Shown piece after piece: positions 41,547 to 49,824 of a stretch of DNA of 60,280 nt. The notes beneath the pieces were generated by a model that saw only the letters and a program-made list of their open reading frames with translations, was not told where the DNA came from and ran no database searches. The first letter of the stretch is position 1. Each line of letters begins with the position of its first letter. Position numbers and translations under genes: made by a program. The stretch comes from Paraperlucidibaca sp. (lineage in GTDB: Bacteria > Pseudomonadota > Gammaproteobacteria > Pseudomonadales > Moraxellaceae): the NCBI GenBank assembly GCA_018066805.1, contig JAGPVX010000027.1:1-60280 (forward strand), read 5' to 3'.

Positions 41547-41863
41547 GCTACGGCCTAAGTTGCGCCCACTGCCACTCGAAAGTTCGCATTCGCACCAGCA
41601 CAGCAGATCACGTGCTGCTTCGCACTGCTTACCTGCAATGCACCAATGAAGCCTGCGGCGCGACCTACCGCGCAAGCTTTGAAGTGACGCATTTGCTCTC
41701 ACCGCCTGCCGTTTATAACCCAACGATCAATTTACCCATGGCCCCTAGCGCCATGCGTAGAGAGGCCAGAAGCGGCGACCCCGCCCAGCAATTTGACCTC
41801 TACGACGATTTTGATGACGAAACCGATTTAACCCAACTAGAAGAGCACGGAGCCGCCAAATGA
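41543..41863 (+). CDS. ogr: Ogr/Delta-like zinc-finger late activator
   Basis: 106 residues. The zinc-binding cysteines follow the Ogr pattern CxxC...CxxxxC (Cys7, Cys10, Cys33, Cys38), with YLQCTNEACGATYRASFEVTH. Ogr-type proteins turn on P2 late operons at TGT-N12-ACA dyads. In P2 ogr sits next to gene D; here it is third in the early operon, so late expression should follow early transcription directly. The acidic C-terminus (DLYDDFDDETD) is longer than in P2 Ogr. Confidence 0.88.
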   Translation: MSYGLSCAHCHSKVRIRTSTADHVLLRTAYLQCTNEACGATYRASFEVTHLLSPPAVYNPTINLPMAPSAMRREARSGDPAQQFDLYDDFDDETDLTQLEEHGAAK

Positions 41864-42201
41864 ACGCCACTATCGAACAAATTCAACACGCCATTATTGT
41901 CTGGTACCGCGACAACGCCGATCAACACCTCAGCAGCGATCGTGAGCAGCTCGTTAAACGCTGCGCCGCCATGCTCACTGAACGCTTTGAAATGTCTCAG
42001 CGCACCGCTGAGCGTGATGCCTGGGTGACGCTCAGCGAGCTAGTCGTTGATAACGATTGGCGCATCAACTTCAACAACTCAACAACCCATTGCCTCTTCC
42101 TGCAATGCGGCCGCACCGGCGAAACCAAAGTGCTTCTCACCGGCGACCTAACCGGCACCGATCCGCTCAGCTGGCCAGTCGCTGGCACAACACAACACTA
42201 A
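41860..42201 (+). CDS. Hypothetical early protein, 113 residues
   Basis: Not recognised. A soluble helical N-terminus (IQHAIIVWYRDNADQHL) is followed by a small beta region (NWRINFNNSTTHCLFLQC-like). It overlaps the Ogr-like gene by ATGA and precedes the primase by 10 bp, so it belongs to the early operon. Confidence 0.75.
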   Translation: MNATIEQIQHAIIVWYRDNADQHLSSDREQLVKRCAAMLTERFEMSQRTAERDAWVTLSELVVDNDWRINFNNSTTHCLFLQCGRTGETKVLLTGDLTGTDPLSWPVAGTTQH

Positions 42202-42211
42202 GGCGATCAGC

Positions 42212-44893
42212 ATGAGCTATGTCATGGACAATGGCCTGCGTTCGGCCATTTTAGATCGGCTGCAAACCGACTACGGCTTGAAGGCGCGCGGCAATTGGCT
42301 GCGCCAGGGCGAATGCCCGTCATGCCAGAAAAAAGAGCTGTACATCAACTCAGAAACGCCGTGGATATTGCGCTGCGGGCGTTTGTCTAAGTGCGGCGCC
42401 GAGATAGCCGTTAAAGATGTCTACTCCGACCTGTTTGATGATTGGTCGAGCCGTTACAAGGTCACCGAGACTGAGCCTAATGCTACGGCAGCGGCCTACC
42501 TTCAATTTTGCCGTGGCTTTGATCCGCAAATCACAGCGGGTGAATTTACTCAAGAAAACTTCTATTTGCCGGAGCTAAAAGCAGGCTCAGCAACTGTGCG
42601 CTTTGCCCTTGAGCGTGGCAGCTACTGGGAGCGGCTAATCGATAGGCCGCATCGATTTGGCAAAATGAAAGCGCTGTTCAAAAAAGGCAGCCACCACAAA
42701 GGCACATGGTGGCGTCCTGCGCGAGTGGATCTCACTACGGTTAAAGAGCTGTGGATTGTTGAAGGTATTTTCGACGCCATTGCCCTACTCCATCACGGCA
42801 TCGATGCCGTGGCCAGCATGAGCAGCAATCAATTCCCAGAAGACTCGCTGAACGAGCTGCTAAAGACGCGCGGCGCTGATCTGCCCAAGCTGGTGTGGGC
42901 GCTCGATGGCGACAAGGCAGGCGCCAGTTTTGCTAAAAAGTTCGTTAAGCAAGCGCGTGAGATGGGCTTTGAGTGCGGAGCCGCCACGGTGGCGCTCAAA
43001 GACTCGCGCGGTAAACGCCTCGATTGGAACGACATGCATCTGCGCGACAAGCTCGATGCCGCCAACATTGCTGAGTGCCGCTACCAAGGTGCGCTGGTGA
43101 TTGCTGAAAGCCCGTCAGAGAAAGCTCGGCTGATGTATATGCAGACCGAGCGCCGTGAGTTTTGGTTTGCTTTCGACAATCGCACCTTCTGGTTCAAGTT
43201 CGACACCAAGCGTTACGACGAGGCCATGAAGAGCCTCGAAGAAAGCAAAAAAGCCGCCGAGATGAATGATGAGCAGCGCCGCGCCTATGCGCTGCAGCAG
43301 GGAGGCATCGTGGCAGAGATCGCCAACTGCTTTATGCAAACGCTGTATCACCAGCGCGCCGAAGTCACCGATGAAACTTGGTACTACGTTCGGGTCGCTT
43401 TTCCGCACGGCGGCCCAGAGCAAAAGATGGCGTTTACACCAAGCCAGCTCAGCTCAAGCGGCGACTTCAAAAAGAAGATCCTAAACGCCGCCGGTGCGTG
43501 GTGGCTGGGCAGCCAGCATCAGCTCGACATCATCATGAAAGGCCAGACTTACAACATCAAAAGCGTCGAGACCATCGATTACATCGGCTACTCGCGCGAG
43601 CACAAAACCTATTTGCTCGGCGATCTTGCCGTGCGCCAGGGCGTGGTGAGCGAGATCAACGAAGAAGACTTTTTCGACTTCGGCAAGCTGCGAGTGAAAT
43701 CACTAATGAAAGGAGTCAATTTGAAAATCAAACGCGATGACAGCACCTACCGAGATGACTGGTTTGGCATGCTGTGGCAGTGCTTCGGCGAGCAAGCGAC
43801 CGTCACGCTGGCGTTTTGGCTGGGCAGTTTGTTTTGCGAGCAGATCCGCGCTGAGCAAAAGTCGTTTCCGTTTTTAGAGCTCACTGGCGAGGCCGGTGCC
43901 GGTAAAACCACCCTGCTGATGTTCATGTGGAAGCTATTTGGCCGCGAATACGAAGGTTTTGACCCGAGCAAATCATCGATCGCAGGCCGCTCACGCGCCA
44001 TGGGCCAAGTCGCCGGCATGCCGGTAGTGCTGATTGAAGGCGACCGCAGCGGGCCAGACAAGGCGCACGCGAAATCATTCGACTGGGATGAACTAAAAGA
44101 CTTCTTTGGCGGCGGCACGCTGCGCACACGCGGCGTTCGCAATGGCGGCAACGACACCTACGAGCCACCGTTTAGAGGCACGATCTGTATCAGCCAAAAC
44201 GCCGACGTTAGTGCCTCTGAGGCCATCCTCACGCGCTTAATCAAGATGTCATTTAAGCGGCGATCGCTAACCAGCGCCGATCGCGATGCAGCCGACAGCT
44301 TGAACATGATGCCGACTGAGCAAACCAGCTACTTCATCATCAAAGCGGCGCGGCTTGAAAACCAGATCATGGCGTTGTTTCTGCAGCGCTCGCTGCAGCA
44401 CGAGCACATGCTGCGCGGCATGCGCGATATCCGCATCGAGCGGATCATTAAAAACCATGCCCAACTGATGGCGCTGGTCGACTGCTTAAAGCTCGTTACT
44501 CCCATCACCGATGACCAGGTGGCAAAGACGCATCAGGCGCTGACCATCATGGCGCTCGATCGCCAAGTTGCCATCAACTCCGACCACTCGGCGGTGCATC
44601 AGTTCTGGGAGGTTTACGACTACATCGAGATGCGCAATGGCGACCTCTCACCGGCGCTGAACCACTCAGGCGACCCAAGCCTGATCGCCATCAACCTCAA
44701 CGACTTTGCTGAAAACGCCAGTTTTCATAAACAGCAAATCGCCGAGCTATCGGTGCTGCGCGAGCTGCTGAAAACCAGTCGCCGGCATGCCTTTATTGAA
44801 TCAAATCGACCTGTTCACAGCGTCATTCGTGCAGCCGGCGGCGTTCAGCGCTCGGTCACGGTGAAGTGCTGGATTTTCAAGAAGAGCCACTAA
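42212..44893 (+). CDS. Phage primase-helicase (zinc finger, Toprim, P-loop ATPase)
   Basis: 893 residues. The N-terminus carries a zinc finger (Cys35, Cys38, Cys55, Cys61), followed by a Toprim primase core (LWIVEGIFDAIALL near residue 180; ALDGDKAG near 230) and a C-terminal helicase with Walker A GEAGAGKTTLLM near residue 559. It should prime and unwind phage DNA by itself. P2 uses the rolling-circle nickase gpA instead, so this phage has a different replication module, more like P4 alpha in logic. Confidence 0.9.
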   Translation: MSYVMDNGLRSAILDRLQTDYGLKARGNWLRQGECPSCQKKELYINSETPWILRCGRLSKCGAEIAVKDVYSDLFDDWSSRYKVTETEPNATAAAYLQFCRGFDPQITAGEFTQENFYLPELKAGSATVRFALERGSYWERLIDRPHRFGKMKALFKKGSHHKGTWWRPARVDLTTVKELWIVEGIFDAIALLHHGIDAVASMSSNQFPEDSLNELLKTRGADLPKLVWALDGDKAGASFAKKFVKQAREMGFECGAATVALKDSRGKRLDWNDMHLRDKLDAANIAECRYQGALVIAESPSEKARLMYMQTERREFWFAFDNRTFWFKFDTKRYDEAMKSLEESKKAAEMNDEQRRAYALQQGGIVAEIANCFMQTLYHQRAEVTDETWYYVRVAFPHGGPEQKMAFTPSQLSSSGDFKKKILNAAGAWWLGSQHQLDIIMKGQTYNIKSVETIDYIGYSREHKTYLLGDLAVRQGVVSEINEEDFFDFGKLRVKSLMKGVNLKIKRDDSTYRDDWFGMLWQCFGEQATVTLAFWLGSLFCEQIRAEQKSFPFLELTGEAGAGKTTLLMFMWKLFGREYEGFDPSKSSIAGRSRAMGQVAGMPVVLIEGDRSGPDKAHAKSFDWDELKDFFGGGTLRTRGVRNGGNDTYEPPFRGTICISQNADVSASEAILTRLIKMSFKRRSLTSADRDAADSLNMMPTEQTSYFIIKAARLENQIMALFLQRSLQHEHMLRGMRDIRIERIIKNHAQLMALVDCLKLVTPITDDQVAKTHQALTIMALDRQVAINSDHSAVHQFWEVYDYIEMRNGDLSPALNHSGDPSLIAINLNDFAENASFHKQQIAELSVLRELLKTSRRHAFIESNRPVHSVIRAAGGVQRSVTVKCWIFKKSH

Positions 44894-44903
44894 GGAGCGG
44901 CAC

Positions 44904-45188
44904 ATGGAAAACACCCTCGATGTGAAATACGACAACCACGGGCGGATGCAGTACCACCCCGCCTTGCACACCAATCAATTTAAGCCGTGGACGACTAGCG
45001 ATGAGCGCTACCTCATCGAGAACTACGCCTTTGTCGGCGCCGGCGACATGAGCCTAGCGCTCGGCCGCACGGTGACTACGGTGGCTACTAGGGCGTGGAA
45101 GCTGCGCCGAAAAGGCCTAATGACGCCAACGCTTCGCGGCCAAGCCAATAAAAATTCAAACAACGTAACTGGAGGTGAAAAATGTTGA
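44904..45188 (+). CDS. Small DNA-binding protein, Myb/HTH-like
   Basis: 94 residues. The central WTTSDERYLIENYAFVGAGD and ALGRTVTTVATRAWKLRR stretch looks like a Myb/SANT-type helix-turn-helix as found in small phage proteins. It lies between the primase and csrA and overlaps csrA by 7 bp. The role is unknown. Confidence 0.75.
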   Translation: MENTLDVKYDNHGRMQYHPALHTNQFKPWTTSDERYLIENYAFVGAGDMSLALGRTVTTVATRAWKLRRKGLMTPTLRGQANKNSNNVTGGEKC

Positions 45189-45445
45189 CCCTAAGCCGCC
45201 GCGAAGGCGAACGACTGATGATCGGCGACGACATCGTCATTGAGATTAAGCGTGTGCGCGGTAACCAAGTGAGCATTGGCATTACTGCACCAAATAGCGT
45301 GCCGGTGCATCGAGAGGAGATCTTTCGGGCGATTGAAGGAGATCGGGTGCAGAAATGGCATGGCCATGGAGGCGATGCCGGCATTGATAGCGAGGCGGAA
45401 TACAACAAAAGCGCCCGCGTTATTTTACCAGGAGAACACCTATGA
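45182..45445 (+). CDS. csrA: Phage-encoded CsrA/RsmA carbon-storage regulator
   Basis: 87 residues. The first 60 are a clear CsrA: MLTLSRREGERLMIGD, VRGNQVSIGITAP, VPVHREEIF, with the RNA-contact residues Leu4, Arg6 and Arg44 kept. CsrA dimers bind GGA motifs near ribosome-binding sites. The extra C-terminal part (DRVQKWHGHGGDAGI...) is not in host CsrA. A GGAGGTGAAAA site precedes it. It lies in the early operon and is coupled to the next gene by ATGA. Confidence 0.92.
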   Translation: MLTLSRREGERLMIGDDIVIEIKRVRGNQVSIGITAPNSVPVHREEIFRAIEGDRVQKWHGHGGDAGIDSEAEYNKSARVILPGEHL

Positions 45446-45804
45446 ACGTACCCATCGGCTGCCCCCCAACAAACTGCGTTGCTGAAATCCGCATGGATGA
45501 CCATGGCAACCCATTCGGCGAGCTAACCCCGTTTGTGCACTTTTTTGGCGATGTGCCGAAGTCTGGCACCAAGCTTTACTACAGCACGCCGATGGCTAGA
45601 GATAAGCCGTTTTGGGAAATGTCGTTTGAAGCCGATCGCGCGAAAGATTTGAGCGACGATATGCTCATAAAAATTTACTCAGAGGCGTTCCGTGCAGACG
45701 ACTTGTTGCCATATTGCAGCCCTATCGGCGGCATAAAAGAGGCCGCAATCCGGGCCATGCGCGCAATCATCGCAGCCGATCGCAAACTGCGGGGTGGCAC
45801 ATGA
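45442..45804 (+). CDS. Hypothetical early protein, 120 residues
   Basis: Soluble, no motif or family recognised. It starts at an ATGA overlap with csrA and ends 4 bp into the cupin-like gene, so all three are translationally linked. Confidence 0.75.
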   Translation: MNVPIGCPPTNCVAEIRMDDHGNPFGELTPFVHFFGDVPKSGTKLYYSTPMARDKPFWEMSFEADRAKDLSDDMLIKIYSEAFRADDLLPYCSPIGGIKEAAIRAMRAIIAADRKLRGGT

Positions 45805-46379
45805 GCCTCTCGAGCTGGCTCTACAAAGCGGTCGCCAACCGCCCAATGCGCGTGATCGAGGTGGGCGGCAAGCCCTACCTCGAGCGCTACTTCATCGCCA
45901 CATGGCTTGGCCGGCAAATCTGGTTGCACCGCTTTGTCAGTGAAGACGCTGAGCGCACTGTGCACAACCACCCATGGACCGCGCTGTCGGTGATTCTCAC
46001 CGGCGGATATTCCGAAGAGGTGGCGCGCCGTGCCCTAGCCCCAAGCAATGACAAGCGCCACTACCGTTTTGTACTCAATTACAGCTATCACGACCTCATT
46101 GCGCCGAGCATTAACCTAATCACCGCGAAGCACATGCACCGCATCGTATCGGTCATGCCAAACACCTGGACACTAATGCTGGTCGGCAAGCGCCACGGCC
46201 GTGGCTGGAGCTTTTTCACCGCCGATAGCCATGGCGTGTGCGAAGCCCAACAGCCGGCTACTGCTGCCAACTGGCAACGCACCGCCCGCACTCGCCGTGA
46301 AGTCTACGCATCGCGCGCCGTGCACGAAGGCATCCAGCGCGAGGCCTCGTCATGCGCTTATGAATTAGATGAGGCCTAA
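45801..46379 (+). CDS. Cupin-like protein of the early operon
   Basis: 192 residues. RYFIATWLGRQIWLHRFVSED, TVHNHPWTALSVILTGGYSEE and KHMHRIVSVMPNTWTLML have the His pattern and beta-strand spacing of a small cupin barrel (HNHP and HMHR as possible metal ligands). It could be an enzyme or a sugar-binding protein; I cannot tell which. The ATG at 45801 overlaps the previous stop. Confidence 0.72.
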   Translation: MSLSSWLYKAVANRPMRVIEVGGKPYLERYFIATWLGRQIWLHRFVSEDAERTVHNHPWTALSVILTGGYSEEVARRALAPSNDKRHYRFVLNYSYHDLIAPSINLITAKHMHRIVSVMPNTWTLMLVGKRHGRGWSFFTADSHGVCEAQQPATAANWQRTARTRREVYASRAVHEGIQREASSCAYELDEA

Positions 46380-46382
46380 GCT

Positions 46383-46628
46383 ATGAGCAACTTAACCGCA
46401 GCAAAACCTATCGCGCCGGCAAGCGCCGCGCCTTTCGCAGTTGTTGTTCAAGCCGCCACCGACGACCTCATTGCTCGGCTACGCGCACTAGAGAATAGCG
46501 CCGGCTCCGCGCCACGCCAGATCGCCATTGGGCGCGCCTTAAGCATGCTTATTAGCAATCTCCGCGAAGGCATCAAGCACGATAAATCTCTGGCGCACAT
46601 AAATTCAAATGCCGAGGTGGTGCAATGA
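46383..46628 (+). CDS. Hypothetical early protein, 81 residues
   Basis: Ala-rich N-terminus and a helical C-terminal part (DDLIARLRALENSAGSAPRQ). No family recognised. It lies 3 bp after the cupin-like gene and overlaps the next gene by ATGA. Confidence 0.65.
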   Translation: MSNLTAAKPIAPASAAPFAVVVQAATDDLIARLRALENSAGSAPRQIAIGRALSMLISNLREGIKHDKSLAHINSNAEVVQ

Positions 46629-47068
46629 AGCCAATCCCCACGCCATACACGATCACCGATATCCGCTGGATGCTGCCAGTGGCCGCACGTGATGCCGCCT
46701 TTGCTTGGCCTGCGACATGGAAATCGCTCGAGGTCATGATTTATTACAACGAGCACGACGAAGCGCGGGTGGCGCTCATCCCGATCGTCGATTTTTTCGG
46801 CCTGAGTCGCGACCCGCAGCGCGAGAAGGTAAACGCCAGCGCAAAGTACGGTTCAAAAGTTGAGATGGTGCCGCGCATGGGCATGCACGATCACTTGGCC
46901 ACGAGCATCGAGCTCGGCGCGCTGCCCGACTACCTCCTGTCGTTAAGTGCTAACCATGTGCGCCAAAGCGGCAACTACGGCGCCGCGCCCATGCTCGAGT
47001 GGCTGCAATCGATCTGGACCATCCGCACCGCCAACCAACTCGATCTGGAGAGCCGAAAATGTTGCTAA
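46625..47068 (+). CDS. Hypothetical early protein, 147 residues
   Basis: A soluble protein (YTITDIRWMLPVAARDAAFAW, then LEVMIYYNEHDEARVALIPI). No family recognised. It is coupled to its neighbours by ATGA and by a 10-bp overlap with the AlpA-like gene. Confidence 0.7.
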   Translation: MKPIPTPYTITDIRWMLPVAARDAAFAWPATWKSLEVMIYYNEHDEARVALIPIVDFFGLSRDPQREKVNASAKYGSKVEMVPRMGMHDHLATSIELGALPDYLLSLSANHVRQSGNYGAAPMLEWLQSIWTIRTANQLDLESRKCC

Positions 47069-47346
47069 ACAGCGAGCTCGTCCGCGAGCTAGCCGTTGAG
47101 CTTGGCAAGCAGTTCAGAGCATCGATTCCGGTTGAGATCGATCTCTGGTCTGCCGACCAAGTCGGCGGTTACCTTAAGTGCAGCGGCCGATATGTGCTCG
47201 AACACTACTGCACGCTGTCAGACTTCCCCGATAAGATCCGCCTGCCAAGCCGCAACGGCGGCAAGGGGCATCCACTCTTCAATGCCCGCGAGATTGTTGC
47301 CTGGGCACAGAAGTACCGCACGTACAAAACAGCCGACTTCAGCTAA
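47059..47346 (+). CDS. AlpA/excisionase-like HTH protein, candidate directionality factor
   Basis: 95 residues from the ATG at 47059 (TGGAG upstream). LWSADQVGGYLKCSGRYVLEHY is a winged-helix/MerR-type DNA-binding start as in AlpA and excisionases, followed by HPLFNAREIVAWAQKY. It is the last gene of the early operon, right beside the attR arm sites. With no Xis next to int, it is the best candidate for the excision factor. Confidence 0.7.
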   Translation: MLLNSELVRELAVELGKQFRASIPVEIDLWSADQVGGYLKCSGRYVLEHYCTLSDFPDKIRLPSRNGGKGHPLFNAREIVAWAQKYRTYKTADFS

Positions 47347-47351
47347 AACCC

Positions 47352-47369
47352 TACACCACAGCTACACCA
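47352..47369 (+). promoter_or_regulatory. Putative integrase arm-type sites (right arm)
   Basis: TACACCA at 47352-47358 and 47363-47369, the same 7-mer in the same orientation as the pair upstream of int, 35-50 bp before the attR core. Confidence 0.5.
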
Positions 47370-47382
47370 AAATCGCTGAAAG

Positions 47383-47400
47383 ACCCGCCTAGCGCGGGTT
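47383..47400 (+). terminator. Weak terminator at the right prophage end
   Basis: The stem ACCCGC/GCGGGT with a 5-nt loop is followed by only three T residues, just before attR. It probably ends the early operon. Confidence 0.5.
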
Positions 47401-47402
47401 TG

Positions 47403-47423
47403 CGATTCCGGCTCGGGGCACCA
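47403..47423. repeat. attR core, 21-bp direct repeat
   Basis: An exact copy of the 3' end of tRNA-Leu (12388-12408) with no complete tRNA around it. It marks the right end of the prophage. The 98 bp to the next gene are host DNA with nothing notable. Confidence 0.95.
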
Positions 47424-47521
47424 TCTTTGTATCGTAACACCCGCTTCCAGCAAGCATCCCTGCTCTCTATTACAACTCGTTGAAATCAGCCGACGCCATC
47501 CTTGGCATCAACTTATTCGTC

Positions 47522-48709
47522 TTAAGCGATTGCGCCTGAACGTTTGGCTTGCGCGATCTCATCTGCACTAAAACCAGCTGTTTTCATTACAGCATCTGTG
47601 TGCTCGCCTAATGCGGTGCCGGTATAGGCGTAATGCGCCTTGGTTTCCGAGAACTTAATTGGCGATGCTAGCTGACGCTGGGTCTGGCCATTGCTCATTG
47701 GTACGTCAACTAAAAGCTCGCGAGCCTGAATGTGCGGATGCTCAGTGGACTCAGCAAAGCTCAATACTGGCTCTGTGCACGAATCTAGCGCAGCAAAAAT
47801 CGCTGACCATTCGTCGTAAGTCTTTTTCTTCATTTCGATCTGAATATCGATTTTTAGCTGCTTGACCACTTCTGGTTGCAACATATTTAAGCCCAATGGT
47901 GCCAACTCTGGGCGACCGAGCGCTGCGCAAAACTGCATGAAGAATTGTGGCTCTAAACCACCGACAGAGAAGTAACGGCCATCTGCGGTTTCATAGCAGT
48001 CATAAAAGCTACCGCCGTTGAGCTGAGTATTTTCCAAGCCGGGCTGATCACCACCGTTGAGCGCGCCTGGAGCGGTGAGCGCGTGCAAGCTGAAAGCGGC
48101 ATCGGTCATGGAAATATCGACGTGTTGGCCAATACCGGTGGCTTGACGATGAATTACTGCGGCCAATAAGCCAATAACTGCATGGCATGAGCCACCAGCA
48201 ATATCTGCTACTTGCACAGCCATTGGTGCAGGGCCCGAGGCTTTGCGGCCGTTATAACCAAGCACACCAGCAATGGCTAAATAGTTCATGTCATGGCCCG
48301 CACGATTTTTGTACGGGCCAGTTTGGCCATAGCCGGTGATCGAGACATAAATAATTTTTGGGTTGATGGCTTTAAGTGCTTCGTAGCCCACACCTAATCT
48401 ATCCATAACGCCAGGGCGGAATTGTTCAACCACGATGTCGTACTCGGCGACCAAGCGCTTAACGACTTCAAGGCCTGCAGGCGACTTCATATCGATGCCA
48501 ATCGAGCGCTTCGAACGGTTCAAATAACCATGAGCTGCGGAATTACCATCGCTGGCCATGGGTGGCAGCATGCGCACCATGTCTGGGCGTGATGGCGACT
48601 CCACGCGCAGCACATCAGCGCCCATGTCGGCGAGCATTAAGGTGGCGAATGGGCCTGGCAGCAGCGCTGAAAAATCAAGCACTTTCAGGCCAGTGAGTGG
48701 ACCGGACAT
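47522..48709 (-). CDS. CaiB/BaiF family protein, probable alpha-methylacyl-CoA racemase
   Basis: 395 residues of the family III CoA-transferase fold. It epimerises 2-methylacyl-CoA or moves CoA between acids. The N-terminus (LKVLDFSALLPGPFATLMLADMGADV, in parts) and the racemase-type GHDMNYLAIAGVLG motif with its catalytic His favour a racemase over a transferase. VEQFRPGVMDRLG is also conserved. Single gene, divergent from the acyltransferase; the 177-bp gap shows no clear promoter. Confidence 0.88.
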   Translation of the reverse strand: MSGPLTGLKVLDFSALLPGPFATLMLADMGADVLRVESPSRPDMVRMLPPMASDGNSAAHGYLNRSKRSIGIDMKSPAGLEVVKRLVAEYDIVVEQFRPGVMDRLGVGYEALKAINPKIIYVSITGYGQTGPYKNRAGHDMNYLAIAGVLGYNGRKASGPAPMAVQVADIAGGSCHAVIGLLAAVIHRQATGIGQHVDISMTDAAFSLHALTAPGALNGGDQPGLENTQLNGGSFYDCYETADGRYFSVGGLEPQFFMQFCAALGRPELAPLGLNMLQPEVVKQLKIDIQIEMKKKTYDEWSAIFAALDSCTEPVLSFAESTEHPHIQARELLVDVPMSNGQTQRQLASPIKFSETKAHYAYTGTALGEHTDAVMKTAGFSADEIAQAKRSGAIA

Positions 48710-48886
48710 AACTATACCTCTGTGAGTAACGACGAAAATGACTAAGCGGTCAGCATGCTATTACGACAAACAGCAGCTGCCAATGACCAGAACGCTCATC
48801 TGCTGACGAATTCAGCTAGTTGAAGTCATTGCGCCTTGGTCTGTGTGGGCGACATACTTTGGCCATAACTTTTCGAGCAAGAACCT

Positions 48887-49789
48887 ATGCTGTCTTTTTT
48901 ACCCGCCCAGCTGCTGGGCTTTATCGTTGCGTTTTTACTGGTGGTCTCAACACTCCTTGCTTCTACTATTATTTTGCTGATGAGCCCGCTAAAACTATTG
49001 TCACTTGTCTTTCCGGCCCTAAGCCCGCGTGTGCGCCGTGCTATTGCCGCCATTCAAGAGACATGGACTGGCACTAACTCGACTATTTTCAAGCTTCTGC
49101 CCGACTTAACATGGGATATTCGTGGCCTGTCCGAGCTTCGCCGAGACCGTTGGTATTTTGTCGTCTCTAACCATCAATGCTGGATGGATATTTTGACGGC
49201 TTTCCATGTCTTGAATCGCCGTATTCCGCCGCTGAAGATTTTCATCAAACAAGACTTGCTGTATGTGCCGGTGATTGGTCTGGCGGTATATACGCTCGAT
49301 TACCCATTTATGAAGCGCTATAGCCGTGAATTGATTGCGAAAAAGCCGCATTTGCGTGGCAAAGATTTAGACACCACGCGTCGCGCTTGCGAGAAATACA
49401 AAGACTATCCGGTCAGTGTTATGAGCTATCTTGAGGGCACACGGGCAACGCCTGAGAAAATGGCCGCAAGCCAAACGCCTTTCCGGCATTTATTACCGCC
49501 AAAAAGTGCAGGCGCGGCCTTCGTGCTCAATGCCTTAGGCGAAAAAATGGATACCGTGTTGGACTTAACCATTGCCTATCCAAATGCAGTGCCTAGCTTC
49601 TGGGACTTCTGCTGTGGCCGAGTGCGTCGCATCGTGGTCGATGTCGCTTTACGTGAGATTCCAGCGCACTTTTGCCAGGGTAGTTTTGAAAGCGACCCCT
49701 CCTTCCGCGAAGAGTTTGCGCAGTGGACTCAGCAGATGTGGGTAGAAAAAGATGACTTACTTCTGACATTACAGCGTGTCAACGATTAG
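48887..49789 (+). CDS. YihG-like 1-acyl-glycerol-3-phosphate acyltransferase family protein
   Basis: 300 residues. An N-terminal membrane anchor (LLGFIVAFLLVVSTLLASTIIL) precedes a PlsC domain with the catalytic HxxxxD motif NHQCWMDIL and the substrate-binding YLEGTR. It probably acylates lysophospholipids at the inner membrane. It starts a rightward run of genes to 52914. Confidence 0.9.
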   Translation: MLSFLPAQLLGFIVAFLLVVSTLLASTIILLMSPLKLLSLVFPALSPRVRRAIAAIQETWTGTNSTIFKLLPDLTWDIRGLSELRRDRWYFVVSNHQCWMDILTAFHVLNRRIPPLKIFIKQDLLYVPVIGLAVYTLDYPFMKRYSRELIAKKPHLRGKDLDTTRRACEKYKDYPVSVMSYLEGTRATPEKMAASQTPFRHLLPPKSAGAAFVLNALGEKMDTVLDLTIAYPNAVPSFWDFCCGRVRRIVVDVALREIPAHFCQGSFESDPSFREEFAQWTQQMWVEKDDLLLTLQRVND

Positions 49790-49824
49790 ACTAGCGCAAA
49801 TAAAGACTTATATCGGAGCCGTAT

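Larger units (their letters stand above)
12388..47423. mobile_element. P2-type prophage, about 35 kb, integrated in tRNA-Leu
   Basis: The element is bounded by exact 21-bp direct repeats and has an integrase next to attL. Its head and tail genes follow P2 order (Q-P / O-N-M-L-X-lysis-R-S-V-W-J-I-fibres / FI-FII-E-T-U-D). It differs from P2 in three ways: the integrase sits at the left end before Q, the replication gene is a primase-helicase instead of a rolling-circle gpA, and the immunity and early genes lie after D. No structural gene is visibly broken, so the prophage may be functional. Confidence 0.95.

Noticed and set aside
12388..47423. CRISPR array or anti-CRISPR genes in the prophage
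   Set aside because: No regularly spaced repeats were seen. Small unknown genes in the early operon could be anything, and no known Acr or Aca pattern is evident.
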